NCBI RefSeq assembly: GCF_001420715.1 | Contig: NZ_LJJC01000004.1 | Location: 1,885,459 to 1,949,458, forward strand | From: Heyndrickxia shackletonii | Lineage (GTDB): Bacteria > Bacillota > Bacilli > Bacillales > Bacillaceae_C | DNA: 64,000 nt | Direction of reading: 5' to 3' | Made by a program: the position numbers and the translations under genes | In this document: positions 63,990 through 64,000 of the stretch, piece after piece | Layout: every line of letters starts with the position of its first letter | Numbering within the stretch: the stretch's first letter is position 1 | The notes under the pieces: generated by a model | Database searches by the model: none | What the model saw: only the letters and a program-made list of their open reading frames with translations | What the model was told of the DNA's origin: nothing

Positions 63990-64000
63990 ATAAGAGAGGG

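Overview
The window is a low-GC chromosomal segment of an endospore-forming member of the Bacillaceae; the species cannot be told from the sequence alone. The evidence is the gene set and its order. spoIIM, fur, xerD, deoB-pupG-pdp, dacF-spoIIAA-spoIIAB-sigF, spoVA genes, lysA, ribT, scpAB, dacB-spmAB and rluB-resABCDE run in the order familiar from Bacillus subtilis. The preceding yqj/yqk block is also in that order (yqjC-D-E, polymerase IV, zwf, rnz, namA, proI, yqjP-Q, polYB, yqjX, yqkD-E-F, nudF).

Layout. Positions 1-6680 carry a propionate/methylmalonyl-CoA module (mutA end, mutB, meaB, mce, carboxyltransferase), with the bacilliredoxin brxB and the miniprotein gene prli42 inside it. Positions 6800-22500 hold housekeeping and stress genes: peptidase, cheW, dinB, zwf, rnz, namA, a T-box-controlled proI, a Fur-controlled feoAB locus and a LexA-controlled Y-family polymerase with its YolD partner. 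Positions 22300-30360 hold a CDGSH protein, a hydrolase, a tandem hairpin repeat array, xpaC-telA and acetoacetate metabolism genes (HMG-CoA lyase, thiolase, SCOT subunits). Positions 30400-31240 hold sinI-sinR on the minus strand, preceded by a c-di-GMP-I (GEMM) riboswitch and Spo0A-box-like sequences. From 31600 to 42200 come an aldo/keto reductase, the small division inhibitor mciZ, nudF, an EndoQ-type nuclease, a two-part methyltransferase, spoIIM, fur, xerD and nucleoside salvage genes. From 42400 to 63350 come the spoIIA and spoVA operons, lysA, scpAB, dacB-spmAB and the res cytochrome c maturation and signalling genes. The window ends in the 5' part of an IS1182-like transposase gene.

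How the parts work together. Much of the right half serves sporulation, and several promoters can be read directly: a sigma-H promoter with a Spo0A box before spoIIAA, a sigma-G promoter before spoVAA, and sigma-E-like promoters before spoIIM and dacB. The sinI leader appears to join Spo0A input at transcription with c-di-GMP input at translation. This would place the biofilm switch SinI/SinR directly under the second messenger, and it is the most interesting signal here.

The intergenic regions also carry a dispersed MITE-like repeat family (seven copies, one with perfect 13-bp inverted ends), a seven-unit hairpin array with a 52-bp period, and several long inverted repeats. Five short genes were recovered by reading the sequence: prli42, sinI, mciZ, a yjcZ-type gene and a 30-residue membrane protein.
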